Shown here in pieces: positions 1 through 11,529 of a stretch of DNA of 35,262 nt. Origin of the DNA: an uncultured bacterium. Lineage in GTDB: Bacteria > Planctomycetota > Phycisphaerae > Phycisphaerales > UBA1924. The notes beneath the pieces were generated by a model. It was not told where the DNA came from. It saw only the letters and a program-made list of their open reading frames with translations, and ran no database searches. The DNA lies in assembly GCA_903834785.1 (NCBI GenBank), contig CAILKP010000058.1, forward strand, positions 1 to 35,262. The letters run 5' to 3'. The translations under genes were made by a program, and so were the position numbers. Each line of letters starts with the position of its first letter. Within the stretch, counting starts at the first letter, position 1.

Positions 1-388
1 GCCCGTCCTCTCGCCCATCGGTGTTGATTGGCAGCTGACCATCGGCATCGTCGCCAGCTTCGCCGCCCGCGAGGTCTTCGTCGGCACCATGTCCGTCGTC
101 GTCGCCGGTGCAGAAGAAGGCGACGATGAGCAGGAGAACAAGCGCATCCGCGAGACGCTGACCGGCGCACTCCGCGATGACGGAAAAACCCTCGTCTTTA
201 ACCGTCCTACCAGTTGGGCCTTGCTGGTCTTCTACGTCTTGGCCATGCAGTGCCTGCCCACCCTCGCCGTCACCGCACGCGAGTCCGGCCACATGAAGTG
301 GGCCTTCCTTCAGCTCGGCTGGATGTCCGCCGTCGCCTTCATCGCCGCCACAATCACCTATCAGCTCGCCGTTGCCCTCGGGGCCTGA
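1..388 (+). CDS. feoB: FeoB ferrous iron transporter, C-terminal fragment (5' end outside window)
   Basis: This is the C-terminal end of the FeoB Fe(II) permease, read in the frame starting at base 2 and ending at the TGA at 386-388. The visible part contains the conserved permease segment around SFAAREVFVGT, then a cytoplasmic stretch rich in charged residues, and two hydrophobic segments (around WALLVFYVLAMQ and LGWMSAVAFIAATITYQ), the usual last membrane helices of FeoB. The motif AMQC followed by TLA and the ending YQLAVALGA match the family C-terminus. The N-terminal G-protein domain lies upstream of the window. The next small gene starts inside its last codons, so the two are probably co-transcribed. 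Confidence 0.93.
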   Translation, partial: PVLSPIGVDWQLTIGIVASFAAREVFVGTMSVVVAGAEEGDDEQENKRIRETLTGALRDDGKTLVFNRPTSWALLVFYVLAMQCLPTLAVTARESGHMKWAFLQLGWMSAVAFIAATITYQLAVALGA

Positions 389-734
389 CCTGCCGCCGCG
401 GCATGCCGCCCCGCCCGCCGCGTCACAGACGCCTCGCCCCAGCTACCCGGCCGGCCAACCATTCCCCACCACAGTGGCCAGTCTCACGCCCCATCTCGGT
501 TCCCTCACCCTCGCCGGCCTGCCCATCGGCGACTGGCAGTTCTGGGTCGTCACGATCATCGCTCTCGCCGCCGGCGCCTTCCTCCTCCGGCCGCTCTGGT
601 CCAAAGCCCGCGGCAGCGGCAAGCAGCGCCGCGCCACCCTCACCATCGGCGGCAAGCCCATCGGCAAGGATCCTACCTCCCCTCCCTCTCCTCCCTCTCC
701 TCCCTCCCCTCCCGCCCCTTCCACCCCTCCCTAA
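372..734 (+). CDS. Small single-pass membrane protein overlapping feoB
   Basis: A 120-residue protein whose likely TTG start lies 17 bases before the end of feoB. It has a Pro-rich N-terminus, one strong membrane helix (GDWQFWVVTIIALAAGAFLL, about residues 53-72), a basic stretch and a C-terminal tail of PPS repeats encoded by a 9-base tandem repeat. Position and topology recall the small FeoB-associated membrane proteins found after feoB, but the Cys cluster typical of that group is absent, so I do not assign it to the family. The start is uncertain because no ATG is available near the N-terminus. A role in iron transport is inferred only from the neighbour. Confidence 0.55.
   Translation: MPSGPDLPPRHAAPPAASQTPRPSYPAGQPFPTTVASLTPHLGSLTLAGLPIGDWQFWVVTIIALAAGAFLLRPLWSKARGSGKQRRATLTIGGKPIGKDPTSPPSPPSPPSPPAPSTPP
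681..716 (+). repeat. Short tandem repeat, 9-base unit CCTCCCTCT
   Basis: About four copies of a 9-base C-rich unit, the first two perfect and the later ones diverging. The unit is in phase with the reading frame of the small membrane protein and encodes Pro-Pro-Ser repeats at its C-terminus. Confidence 0.8.
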
Positions 735-742
735 GCTCTGCC

Positions 743-1897
743 ATGATGCAGAGCGGGACCGGCAACAGACAGTTCGCAGCCACCAACCCGGCCAAGCCAG
801 CCGTCAGCGTGCCGCCGACTTCGGGCTCTTCAGCCCCCGCGCCCGTCGCCCCTCCCGCCCCTCCCGCCCCTCCCGCCCCTCCCGACTCCACTCCCGCCGC
901 CCCACCGCCCGACGCCTGGACCACGCGCCGCCTCCGCGCCTGGCTCACCGATGCCATGAAGAAAAACGGCATCGCCGAAGCTGGCCTCTGCGCCGAACTT
1001 CTGCTCTGCCACGCACTCAGCTGCGAGAAGCTCAAGCTCTTCACCGAATCTGACCGCATCGCCACCGACACCGAACTGGCCAAACTCCGCCAGCTCGCCG
1101 GCCGCGCCCTCAAGCACGAGCCCGTGCAGTACCTCACCGGTGAGACCTACTTCTTCTCGCTTCGCATCCGTTGCGATCGCCGCGCCCTGATCCCGCGCCA
1201 CTGCACCGAGACGCTCGTCGAGCACGTCCTCCAGCACGCCGCACGCCTCGCTCAGATGTCGCGCGATGCCCGCTCCGGCGCTGCCGCCGGCCCCGCTTCG
1301 GTGGATCCCGATCCCGTCGCCGTCGATCTGCCCCCAGAGCCCATCGTCAAGCTCTTCAAGCGCGGCCGCACCGACTTGCCCCCGCTCCGCATCGCCGACC
1401 TCTGCACCGGCACCGGCTGCATCGCCCTGGCTCTGGCCAAGAACCTGCCGCAGGCCACCGTCGTCGCGACCGACCTCCATCCCGATGCCCTCGCCCTCGC
1501 ACGCGAGAACGCCGAAGCACTCTCGCTGTCCGCCCGCATCGAGTTCCGCCAGGGCGACCTCCTCGCCCCCCTCGCCGTCGAGACCTTCGACGTCATCACC
1601 GCCAACCCGCCCTACATCCCCGATGGCGAGTTCGCCGAGGTTCCCGCCAACGTCAAGGACTTCGAGCCCCACTCCGCCCTCCGCGGCGGCAGCGACGGCC
1701 TCCAGTTCGTCCGCCCGCTGCTGGCTGGCGCACACAAGCATCTCCTCCCCGGCGGCATCCTCGCCGTCGAAATCGCCGCCGCCACGGCTGAAGCCTGCGT
1801 CGCCCTGCTCCAGCAAACCGGTGCCTACGACGCCGTGACCGTGCTCAAGGACCTCGAGGGTCACCCGCGCGTCGTCACCGCCAAGCGCAAGGGCTGA
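743..1897 (+). CDS. prmC: PrmC/HemK: peptide chain release factor N5-glutamine methyltransferase
   Basis: Methylates the glutamine of the GGQ motif in release factors RF1/RF2 using S-adenosylmethionine. The N-terminal helical substrate-binding domain begins near WTTRRLRAW (about residue 58). The PRxxTE-type motif is present as PRHCTE, the SAM-binding motif I is DLCTGTG at residues 219-225, and the catalytic NPPY is at 288-291. At 384 residues it is about 100 longer than usual: roughly 57 residues of Pro/Ala-rich sequence precede the first domain, and there is an insertion of about 45 residues between the PRHCTE motif and motif I. The true start may lie downstream of 743, but no ATG sits just before the conserved domain, so the long form is kept. 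It follows the small membrane gene by 8 bases. Confidence 0.92.
   Translation: MMQSGTGNRQFAATNPAKPAVSVPPTSGSSAPAPVAPPAPPAPPAPPDSTPAAPPPDAWTTRRLRAWLTDAMKKNGIAEAGLCAELLLCHALSCEKLKLFTESDRIATDTELAKLRQLAGRALKHEPVQYLTGETYFFSLRIRCDRRALIPRHCTETLVEHVLQHAARLAQMSRDARSGAAAGPASVDPDPVAVDLPPEPIVKLFKRGRTDLPPLRIADLCTGTGCIALALAKNLPQATVVATDLHPDALALARENAEALSLSARIEFRQGDLLAPLAVETFDVITANPPYIPDGEFAEVPANVKDFEPHSALRGGSDGLQFVRPLLAGAHKHLLPGGILAVEIAAATAEACVALLQQTGAYDAVTVLKDLEGHPRVVTAKRKG
848..883 (+). repeat. Perfect tandem repeat, 4 x GCCCCTCCC, inside prmC
   Basis: Four exact head-to-tail copies of a 9-base unit in phase with the prmC frame, encoding Ala-Pro-Pro four times in the N-terminal extension. It is close in sequence to the repeat 130 bases upstream in the neighbouring gene. 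Confidence 0.9.
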
Positions 1898-2040
1898 GCT
1901 TCCTGCCATCTCTGAACTCGGCTCCCTCGCGGCACGCTCCGCTAGTAGTTATTGCGCGGATTTCGTATTCCCCAAACCCGGCTCCACACTCCGCCTGATC
2001 ACCGTTCAGGAACCGGCAGACGCGGGGCGCATATCGGTGA

Positions 2041-2059
2041 AAACACGTATATCACGTTT
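2041..2059. promoter_or_regulatory. Near-palindrome in the spacer before the hybrid kinase
   Basis: The 262-base spacer 1898-2159 is less GC-rich than its surroundings. It holds an imperfect palindrome, AAACACGTATATCACGTTT, about 100 bases upstream of the kinase start, which could be an operator. Nothing else convincing was seen in the spacer, and no clear -35/-10 pair. Confidence 0.2.
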
Positions 2060-2159
2060 CCCTGCTTCGGACATGGGTTGATATCCAAATGGAAATCCAG
2101 TAATAGCCGATCGTGATGGATAAGGGTTTCCCGTGATCTTGTCCGGACAGCTTTAGTAC

Positions 2160-5567
<3,408 letters not shown>

Positions 5568-5568
5568 T

Positions 5569-6693
5569 TCACGCCCCGACCACAACCACATCCTCAGGCG
5601 CCACGGCCAGCTCCACCGCATCACCCGTCCCGCCGACAGCGGGGGGGTTCAGCACAGCCAGCTTCAGCACCGACTGCCCGGCCTGCGCCGACATCGTCGC
5701 ATTCGCCGCCGGTTTCAGCTCCACGCTCATCTGCGCCAGTTCACCCAGGTACACCCGGTCGGTGACCCGCCCCTGCAGCACACTGTGCCCAAGTGCGCTG
5801 CTGGCCGCCACCGATGTTCCCAGCCGCAGAGCCTCCGGCCGCAGTGACACCGACACATCCGCCCCGCCCGCCCACTTCGTCGCCGAGCGCAGCTCGCCAA
5901 AGGCCGTGTGCACCAGGCAGCCCCGCGCATCGCTGGAGACCACCTTACCGCTGATGAAGTTCGTCTCGCCCAGGAACTCAGCAACAAACCGGCTGCCCGG
6001 CCGCCGGTACAGCTCCTCGGGGTGCCCGCACTGGATCAGCTTGCCCGCCTTCATGATGGCCACCTGATCGGCCATCGACAGCGCTTCCTTCTGATCGTGC
6101 GTCACGTAGATCGTCGTGATCCCGCTGGACTTGCAGATCCGCCGGATCTCCGACCGCAGTTCGATCCGCAGCTTCGCATCCAGGTTCGACAGCGGCTCAT
6201 CAAGCAGCAGCACATCCGGCCGGATCACCAGCGCCCGCGCCAGTGCCACACGCTGCTGCTGCCCGCCCGACAGCGCGTTTGGCTTTCTCTCGGCGTACTG
6301 CGCCATCTGCACCACCTCCAGCGCGTCCATCACGCGCCGGTCCTTCTCCGCCGCCGAGACCTTGCGGATCTCCAGCCCGAACGCCACGTTCTGCGCCACC
6401 GTCATGTGCGGCCACAACGCATAGCTCTGAAACACCATCCCCGTGTTCCGCTTGTTCGGGGGCAGGTGCGTCACGTCCCGCTCACCGGCCGGCGTCCGAA
6501 ACAGGATCCGCCCGCCAGTGGGCTCAAAGAAGCCCGCCACCATCCGCAGCAGCGTCGTCTTGCCGCACCCCGACGGCCCCAGCAGGAAGCTCAACTCCCC
6601 CGGCTCGATGCGCAGCGACACGCCATCAACCGCCGGCGGCAGGCCAGCCTGGTACGTCTTGACGATGTTCTCGATGACAACGGCCGTGGACAT
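5569..6693 (-). CDS. ABC transporter ATP-binding protein, MalK/UgpC/PotA type
   Basis: Cytoplasmic ATPase subunit of an ABC importer, 374 residues. Walker A GPSGCGKTT is at 39-47, the Q-loop glutamine at 89, the signature LSGGQQQR at 141-148, Walker B VLLLDEP at 161-167, and the H-loop in YVTHDQKEA. The C-terminal third carries the TOBE-type regulatory region found in MalK, PotA and FbpC-like importers of sugars, polyamines or iron. The ATG at 6693 was preferred over an in-frame GTG at 6720 because the domain begins at once (MSTAVVIENI). No permease or binding-protein gene is adjacent, so it is an orphan here and its substrate cannot be told. Confidence 0.93.
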   Translation of the reverse strand: MSTAVVIENIVKTYQAGLPPAVDGVSLRIEPGELSFLLGPSGCGKTTLLRMVAGFFEPTGGRILFRTPAGERDVTHLPPNKRNTGMVFQSYALWPHMTVAQNVAFGLEIRKVSAAEKDRRVMDALEVVQMAQYAERKPNALSGGQQQRVALARALVIRPDVLLLDEPLSNLDAKLRIELRSEIRRICKSSGITTIYVTHDQKEALSMADQVAIMKAGKLIQCGHPEELYRRPGSRFVAEFLGETNFISGKVVSSDARGCLVHTAFGELRSATKWAGGADVSVSLRPEALRLGTSVAASSALGHSVLQGRVTDRVYLGELAQMSVELKPAANATMSAQAGQSVLKLAVLNPPAVGGTGDAVELAVAPEDVVVVGA

Positions 6694-6788
6694 GGGCCCA
6701 GAGGGTAGCAATTGCCCCACGCCGCCGGCAGCCGCCTTCCCTGCTTCCCGCCCTCCCCCGCCCTATCCCACCCACCCAGCCAATCTCT

Positions 6789-7466
6789 TTATACCACGCT
6801 CGGTCGGTCCGGGTCCGCCGTGCTGATCTGCCCTGCGGCAAACAACTCCTCAAGCGCCTCCAGCCCGCTCGTCCGCTTGAACTGGTCCTCCTCCGGCGTG
6901 ATCGGCAGCAGCCAGTAGATGCTCCGGCTGTGCCCCGCCGCATCGTGCGGACCCGCTTCCATCGACGGCCCGAACAGATACGGCAGGCTCACCAGCCCCC
7001 GCGTGCACAGCGACTCGTTCAGCCACGGCCGGTGAAAGTCAACGCTGTGCCCCACGCCCAGATGCTTCTCTCCCGCCGCGTGCCGGAGCGCGACGGCCGT
7101 CAGCAGCTCCGCCAGCCGGTCATCAGCCCGGGGAGATAGCAAAAACAGCTCAATCCGTGGCAGCACCTCCGCCTCAGCCAGCCCCAGCGTCACGTACACA
7201 TGCAGAGCCCGCCTCCGCGGCTCCCCGCTGCGGGCCTCCTCCTCGGCCGCCTGCTCCGCCCCTTCATCCAGCTCCTCCTCAGCCGCGTCATCCGGCGTGC
7301 CGCTCGATGCCTCGTCAGGGTCCGCCGCCGGGTCAAACCGCCCGATCTGGAACGTCTCGGGCAGCTTCCACGGCTCGGCAATCACCGGACGGCACACCGT
7401 CAGCGACCGCCCGAAAAAGCGGTGATAGTGGTCGACCAGCGGGCGGTGAATGTCCAGCGGTTGCAT
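6789..7466 (-). CDS. Suppressor-of-fused (SUFU) domain protein
   Basis: A 225-residue protein with the C-terminal signature of the bacterial SUFU family: SIYWLLPITPEEDQF followed by GLEALEELF near the end, and an N-terminus of the type LVDHYHRFFGRS. Between them lies a strongly acidic insertion of about 30 residues (starting near DEASSGTPDD). In animals SUFU binds Gli factors; in bacteria the domain is common in polymorphic toxin immunity proteins and in proteins of unknown role. No toxin gene is visible next to it. The ATG at 7466 was chosen because the homologous sequence starts there; longer in-frame starts would run back through the terminator into the upstream gene. Confidence 0.75.
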   Translation of the reverse strand: MQPLDIHRPLVDHYHRFFGRSLTVCRPVIAEPWKLPETFQIGRFDPAADPDEASSGTPDDAAEEELDEGAEQAAEEEARSGEPRRRALHVYVTLGLAEAEVLPRIELFLLSPRADDRLAELLTAVALRHAAGEKHLGVGHSVDFHRPWLNESLCTRGLVSLPYLFGPSMEAGPHDAAGHSRSIYWLLPITPEEDQFKRTSGLEALEELFAAGQISTADPDRPSVV

Positions 7467-7512
7467 CAGGTCCCCCAGCGTAGAGCCGCAAAGCCCCATC
7501 GGCAAAACGACA

Positions 7513-7542
7513 GCGGCCCGCGATGGGTTCATCGCGGGCCGC
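7513..7542 (-). terminator. Strong hairpin terminator of the 7580-8755 gene
   Basis: A perfect 13-base-pair stem (left arm 7513-7525, right arm 7530-7542) with a GGTT loop lies 38 bases past the stop codon of the minus-strand ClpP-fold gene. On the minus strand it is followed by a T-containing stretch (TGTCGTTTTG). It lies upstream of the chosen SUFU start, which supports separate expression of that gene. Confidence 0.75.
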
Positions 7543-7579
7543 TTCGATGGGCTCTGTCTTGACGTGCTGCAGGTCGAAC

Positions 7580-8755
7580 TTACCGCTTCTGCAGTTCCTT
7601 GAGCTCGCGCTCCTGCTCCTGGAACCACGCGTCATCCAGGTTGTTGAACATCGGCAGGTTCGGGTTGATGCGATTCGTGTCCTGCATCTTCCGCAGGGCC
7701 TGACGGGCACGGCCGATGGCCGCGTCCTGCCGGGCGGGGTCACCACGGAACTGCTCGGCAGCGCCACGGGCCAGGCCGTACTGCGCCTGATACTCGCGGA
7801 ACCGCTTGGTCGCCGTGTCGCAGTCGATGATGTTCTTGTCGATGAAGTCGCTGGCATCCTTGGCCACAAACTCGTACTCGCTGATGCCCATCGCCTTCAT
7901 CAGCTCCTCGGGCGTCGCGGCAGTGCCCTTGCTGAAGCCCACAGACAGCGCCTGCGGAGCCGTCATTGTCAGGATCTCGCCCGCCGGGTTCAGGATGATC
8001 TTGCCCGACAGGTCCTGGAAGAACTTGGCATTGCCGTTCTCGTCAACGTTCGCCGACAGCGGCTCGAGAATCTGCATCGAACGCATGATCTTCGGGTCAC
8101 GGTTGGCCCAGCGGGAGACCTCCTCCATCTCAGCGAGCAGGAACTCCAGCCGGTCGCGCGGGATCTGCTGCAGGCTGCCGCCGTTGAAGGCCGTGCAGCC
8201 GCCGATGCGGCCCTCGGGCAGGAAGTACATCTCTTCCAGCGGCCAGGGGCTCATCGCCGCACAGGAAATCGCGTTCTCAATCCACGCCACCGTGCGGAAG
8301 CGCTTCTTGTACTCGTTCTGGTACAGCCGCTGGAACGGGGCCATCTCGTTGAGCGCGCCGCCGCCGGAGTTGATCCGGACCACGACCACGTCAACCTTCG
8401 CCTTCTCCAGCTTGGGGATCACCTGCTTCCAGGCGTACGCGTTGACCTCGCGGCCCACCATGTCCTCCGCACGGCCCTGGGCCGATTGGGGCAGGCCGAA
8501 GTTCAGAATCGCCACGCGGGTCGGAACGCCGGTGAGCTTCTTGCCCGCCGGCTTCTTCTCTTCGTCCTTCTTGGCGTCCTTGCTGTCCTTGGCGTCCTTC
8601 TTCTCGTCGGTCTTGGGCGCCTCCGGCTTGGTCTCCGGCGCAGGGTCGTCAAAGGCCAGATTCAGCGCCACAGCGGCGCTGGCGGTCGTCGGTGCCGCGA
8701 TCCACGCGGCCGCCACAAGGGCGAGTGATGCAAACAGAGTGCTGAACGTTTTCAT
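7580..8755 (-). CDS. Secreted ClpP/SppA-fold (NfeD-N-like) putative serine protease, copy 1
   Basis: A 391-residue exported protein. A signal peptide (residues 1-27, ending TASA) is followed by a Lys/Asp/Glu-rich linker (about 40-74) and a ClpP-like domain. The domain shows the strand VDVVVVRINSGGGALNEM (oxyanion-type glycines), then TVAWIENAISCAAM, where Ser164 lines up with the nucleophile of SppA and NfeD N-terminal proteases, and MYFLPEGRIGG, matching the family strand with its IG turn. The C-terminal region is helical and charged. The substrate is unknown and proteolytic activity is not proven by sequence. A similarly organised gene lies 72 bases upstream (8828-10072), so the pair may share a transcript and function. 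An ACGGGA element precedes both starts. Confidence 0.75.
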   Translation of the reverse strand: MKTFSTLFASLALVAAAWIAAPTTASAAVALNLAFDDPAPETKPEAPKTDEKKDAKDSKDAKKDEEKKPAGKKLTGVPTRVAILNFGLPQSAQGRAEDMVGREVNAYAWKQVIPKLEKAKVDVVVVRINSGGGALNEMAPFQRLYQNEYKKRFRTVAWIENAISCAAMSPWPLEEMYFLPEGRIGGCTAFNGGSLQQIPRDRLEFLLAEMEEVSRWANRDPKIMRSMQILEPLSANVDENGNAKFFQDLSGKIILNPAGEILTMTAPQALSVGFSKGTAATPEELMKAMGISEYEFVAKDASDFIDKNIIDCDTATKRFREYQAQYGLARGAAEQFRGDPARQDAAIGRARQALRKMQDTNRINPNLPMFNNLDDAWFQEQERELKELQKR

Positions 8756-8827
8756 TGGTGTTGGCTTCCCGTTGAGTTGCTTGTGATCAGTCGTGTATCG
8801 CGATCAGTCGGTCACTGCTCCGGCTGC

Positions 8828-10072
8828 TTACCGGCGGTCGTACATGTTCTGCTGCTTGAGACGCTCGATCTGCACGCCCAGCTGTGTCAGTGCCTGCTCC
8901 GGATCGCCGGCCCCGAACAGGTCGCCCAGCACCTCGGGGTTCAGCGATTTGCTGTACTGCTCAATCAGCCGGCGGCAGCGTTCCAGCAGGCCGATCTGCC
9001 GGCCCCGGGCGGCCACCCGGGCATCGGGCGTGTCGTTCTCAGCACGCACGCCCTGCAGCTGCCGCATGAACTCCTCCATGTCCTGCTCCGCTCGCTGCAC
9101 GCGAGTTTCCCAGTTCTTGAAGATCGTGTCCGCACGGCTGTCGAGCTTCTTGAAGTTCCTCACGATCCCCAGCTGGTCCAGCAGGTCGTCCGACGTCGCG
9201 GCGATCCCCTTGGCCATCTTCAGCTTCATCGCGGTGTCCGCCGTCAGCGTCAGCGTGTCGTTGCCGCGGCCGCGGGCCAGTTCCTCCAGCGTGTCGCGGT
9301 TGCCTTCCAGGCCGTCATCAGTCAGCATCTCCTCGCCCGTCGCGTCCGGGAACAGCTTCGGCTCGCCGCCCTCGTACGTCACCGAGAGCACGTAGCTCGT
9401 CTTGGTCATCGCCTGGATGATCATCTCGTTGTACCCGCCCTTGTTGCCAAGACCGCGCACCGCGCCCTCGCGCAGCGAGATCTGCTTCTGACGAACCGTC
9501 TCATCGACGCCACGCAGCAGAAAGTCCAGGTACCCGATGCCGCCGTGACGCGCATCCGGCGTGTAATACAGATCCTTGAACCCCAGCGCCAGAATCGCCG
9601 ACGGGCCCATCGCTGTCTTGATCCACCCGATCAGCTTCGGCTTCTTCGCCCACGCCTTGTCATCGCGGATCTTGTCCGTCAGCAGCGTCGACATCTCCGA
9701 CGCCGCCGCAAGACCCGAGTTCCACGTCACCATCAACTGCTGGCCTGCCTGCAGCGGCGACTGAACCGACATGCCGCCGAACGCCCACGTCAGGTCGAAC
9801 GACACGATCAGATAATCCGGCTGCGCCTTGCGCGCATCCTTCAGCGCCTCTTCCAGTGATGCCGGCGAGATCCGACGGCCGAACTCTCCCGTCAGCGGCA
9901 TGAAGTACACCGTCGGGGTATCACCCACCGCCTCAGCCGCCTTGTCCGCCGGCTCCGCCTTCTTCTCTTCCTTCTCCGCCGGCTGCGCCAGCGCCGCAGG
10001 GGTCACACCCAGCAGGCCAAGACTCAGCAGCAGGGCGGCAGCGTTGGTCCAGTTTTTCTTCGGCATGGTCAT
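8828..10072 (-). CDS. Secreted ClpP/SppA-fold putative serine protease, copy 2
   Basis: A 414-residue exported protein with a signal peptide ending in LAQ near residue 30 and a Glu/Lys/Ala-rich linker. The ClpP-like fold is suggested by YLIVSFDLTWAFGGMSVQS and by KLIGWIKTAMGPSAILAL, where Ser158 sits at the expected nucleophile position, followed by LYYTPDARHGGIG. The C-terminal half is predicted helical and charged. The start at 10072 was preferred over the ATG two codons later because an ACGGGA element lies 7 bases upstream, as it does before the neighbouring gene. Sequence identity with that gene is low, so they are distant paralogues or partners. A catalytic lysine could not be placed with confidence. 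Confidence 0.7.
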   Translation of the reverse strand: MTMPKKNWTNAAALLLSLGLLGVTPAALAQPAEKEEKKAEPADKAAEAVGDTPTVYFMPLTGEFGRRISPASLEEALKDARKAQPDYLIVSFDLTWAFGGMSVQSPLQAGQQLMVTWNSGLAAASEMSTLLTDKIRDDKAWAKKPKLIGWIKTAMGPSAILALGFKDLYYTPDARHGGIGYLDFLLRGVDETVRQKQISLREGAVRGLGNKGGYNEMIIQAMTKTSYVLSVTYEGGEPKLFPDATGEEMLTDDGLEGNRDTLEELARGRGNDTLTLTADTAMKLKMAKGIAATSDDLLDQLGIVRNFKKLDSRADTIFKNWETRVQRAEQDMEEFMRQLQGVRAENDTPDARVAARGRQIGLLERCRRLIEQYSKSLNPEVLGDLFGAGDPEQALTQLGVQIERLKQQNMYDRR

Positions 10073-10198
10073 CGGATCTGTTCCCGTGAAAGGAATATGG
10101 GTGAACGTGCGTACGGTGCGGCAAGCCCGGCGGCCAGACCCCGCTCGTGGATCATCAGCAGATGCTCCAGGCAATCCTTCGGATTCCCAGTCTCAAGG

Positions 10199-11518
10199 TT
10201 AGATGCGCACCCGCCGGGCCAGTTCCAGCGCACCTGCCAAATCAGCCACCCGCCCCTCCAGTTGGGCGTCATACACCAAGTCAAGCAGCTGTTTGAATGC
10301 CGGCCCCGGCTTCAGCCCCGCCGCAATCAGCTCCGACCCGGTCAAAATCGGTGCCGGGGCAATGCCAGGTCCTATAACCTCAAGTTCCACCACCCGGGCC
10401 CGCATCCCCGCCGCCCGCACCGGCCAGTACCCACCCAGCACCGCGACCGCAACCCCAAAGTGCCCCCGCGCCGCAATCCGCTTCTGCCCTGCCACCGACC
10501 CACCCTCCCACGCCACCATCAGCAGGTCCAGCGTCGCCAGCGTCCCCGAGATCGCATGCATCTCGTCGTTGCTCAGGCACAGCCGTTCCCGCCACGCCGC
10601 GGCAACCTCGTTCCCCCACGGCGACCGCCACGCACCCTCGCCCCCGCCGTCCGCAATCGGCCCGTGCCGGTCCAACATCGCCGCGGCAAGCAGGCACCCC
10701 ACATTCGCGCCCACCGGCACCGCGCTCAGCGCAGGCCACGCCCCCGGCTCACGCTCCGCCGCCTGGCCAAACACCGGCACATCCAGCTTCAACTCCGCCA
10801 GCAGCTTCATCGCCGCGGCACGCGCCGGGCCCGCCCGCGTCAACATCCGCCGCAGCTCCTCACCAATCCGCTCGCGCGACACGCCCGCCAGGTCACCCGC
10901 GTGCGCCGTAATCGCCGCCGCCGTCGCCGGCTCAATGGCCATCCCATACCGCGCCGCAAACCGCACCGCCCGCAGTGCACGCAAGTGGTCCTCCGCCAGC
11001 CGCTGATGCGGATCACCCACCGCCCGCAGCACCCCCGCGTGCAGGTCCGCCACCCCGCCCACAAAGTCAATCACCGTTCCCGCCACACTGCCCCCGCCGC
11101 GAGCCGGCGTCTTCTCGCCCGACAGCGGGTCAAGAAACAGCGCATTCATCGTAAAATCCCGCCGCTGCGCATCCTCAGTCGGTGATGAAAACACCACCGC
11201 ATCCGGCCGCCGCTTGTCGGTGTACGTCCCGTCACTGCGGAACGTCGCTACCTCCACGTGCACATCCCCCGCCTTCACCAGTGTCACGCCAAACGCCTCG
11301 CCAACAAAGTGAGTCGAGAACCGCGGCAGCGGCAACAACGCCGCAATCTCCCCCGGCTTGGCGCTCGTAGCCACGTCATAGTCCGACGGATGTAGCCCCA
11401 GCAACTCATCACGCACGCACCCGCCCGCGAAGTACGCGACAAACCCCGCGCCGCGAAGCCGCTGCACCAAGTCAAGCGCCGCCGCCCGGGCCCGAACTGG
11501 ATCCGCTACCTGAACCAT
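10199..11518 (-). CDS. cca: CCA tRNA nucleotidyltransferase / poly(A) polymerase family
   Basis: Adds or repairs the 3'-CCA end of tRNAs, or polyadenylates RNA; the family covers both and sequence alone does not fully separate them. The class II nucleotidyltransferase head is clear: FAGGCVRDELLG (about 30-41) followed by SDYDVATSA with the metal-binding Asp46 and Asp48. The region DFTMNALFLDP and the RNA-binding motif DHLRALRAVRFAARYG are also typical. At 439 residues the length fits bacterial members, with a diverged C-terminal region and no intact HD motif seen. The ATG at 11518 is only 11 bases past the stop of the AhpD-like gene, so these two are likely one transcript. Confidence 0.9.
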   Translation of the reverse strand: MVQVADPVRARAAALDLVQRLRGAGFVAYFAGGCVRDELLGLHPSDYDVATSAKPGEIAALLPLPRFSTHFVGEAFGVTLVKAGDVHVEVATFRSDGTYTDKRRPDAVVFSSPTEDAQRRDFTMNALFLDPLSGEKTPARGGGSVAGTVIDFVGGVADLHAGVLRAVGDPHQRLAEDHLRALRAVRFAARYGMAIEPATAAAITAHAGDLAGVSRERIGEELRRMLTRAGPARAAAMKLLAELKLDVPVFGQAAEREPGAWPALSAVPVGANVGCLLAAAMLDRHGPIADGGGEGAWRSPWGNEVAAAWRERLCLSNDEMHAISGTLATLDLLMVAWEGGSVAGQKRIAARGHFGVAVAVLGGYWPVRAAGMRARVVELEVIGPGIAPAPILTGSELIAAGLKPGPAFKQLLDLVYDAQLEGRVADLAGALELARRVRI

Positions 11519-11529
11519 GCAGCCGCAGG

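Noticed and set aside
830..1909. Minus-strand open frame of 359 codons opposite prmC
   Set aside because: Gly/Glu/Ala-rich shadow of a gene with clear catalytic motifs on the other strand.
7523..9859. Two long plus-strand open frames opposite the ClpP-fold genes
   Set aside because: Translations are Leu/Arg/His-rich without domains, while the minus strand has signal peptides and family motifs.
10097..11185. Plus-strand open frame of 362 codons opposite cca
   Set aside because: Low-complexity Arg/Pro/His sequence antisense to a clear nucleotidyltransferase.
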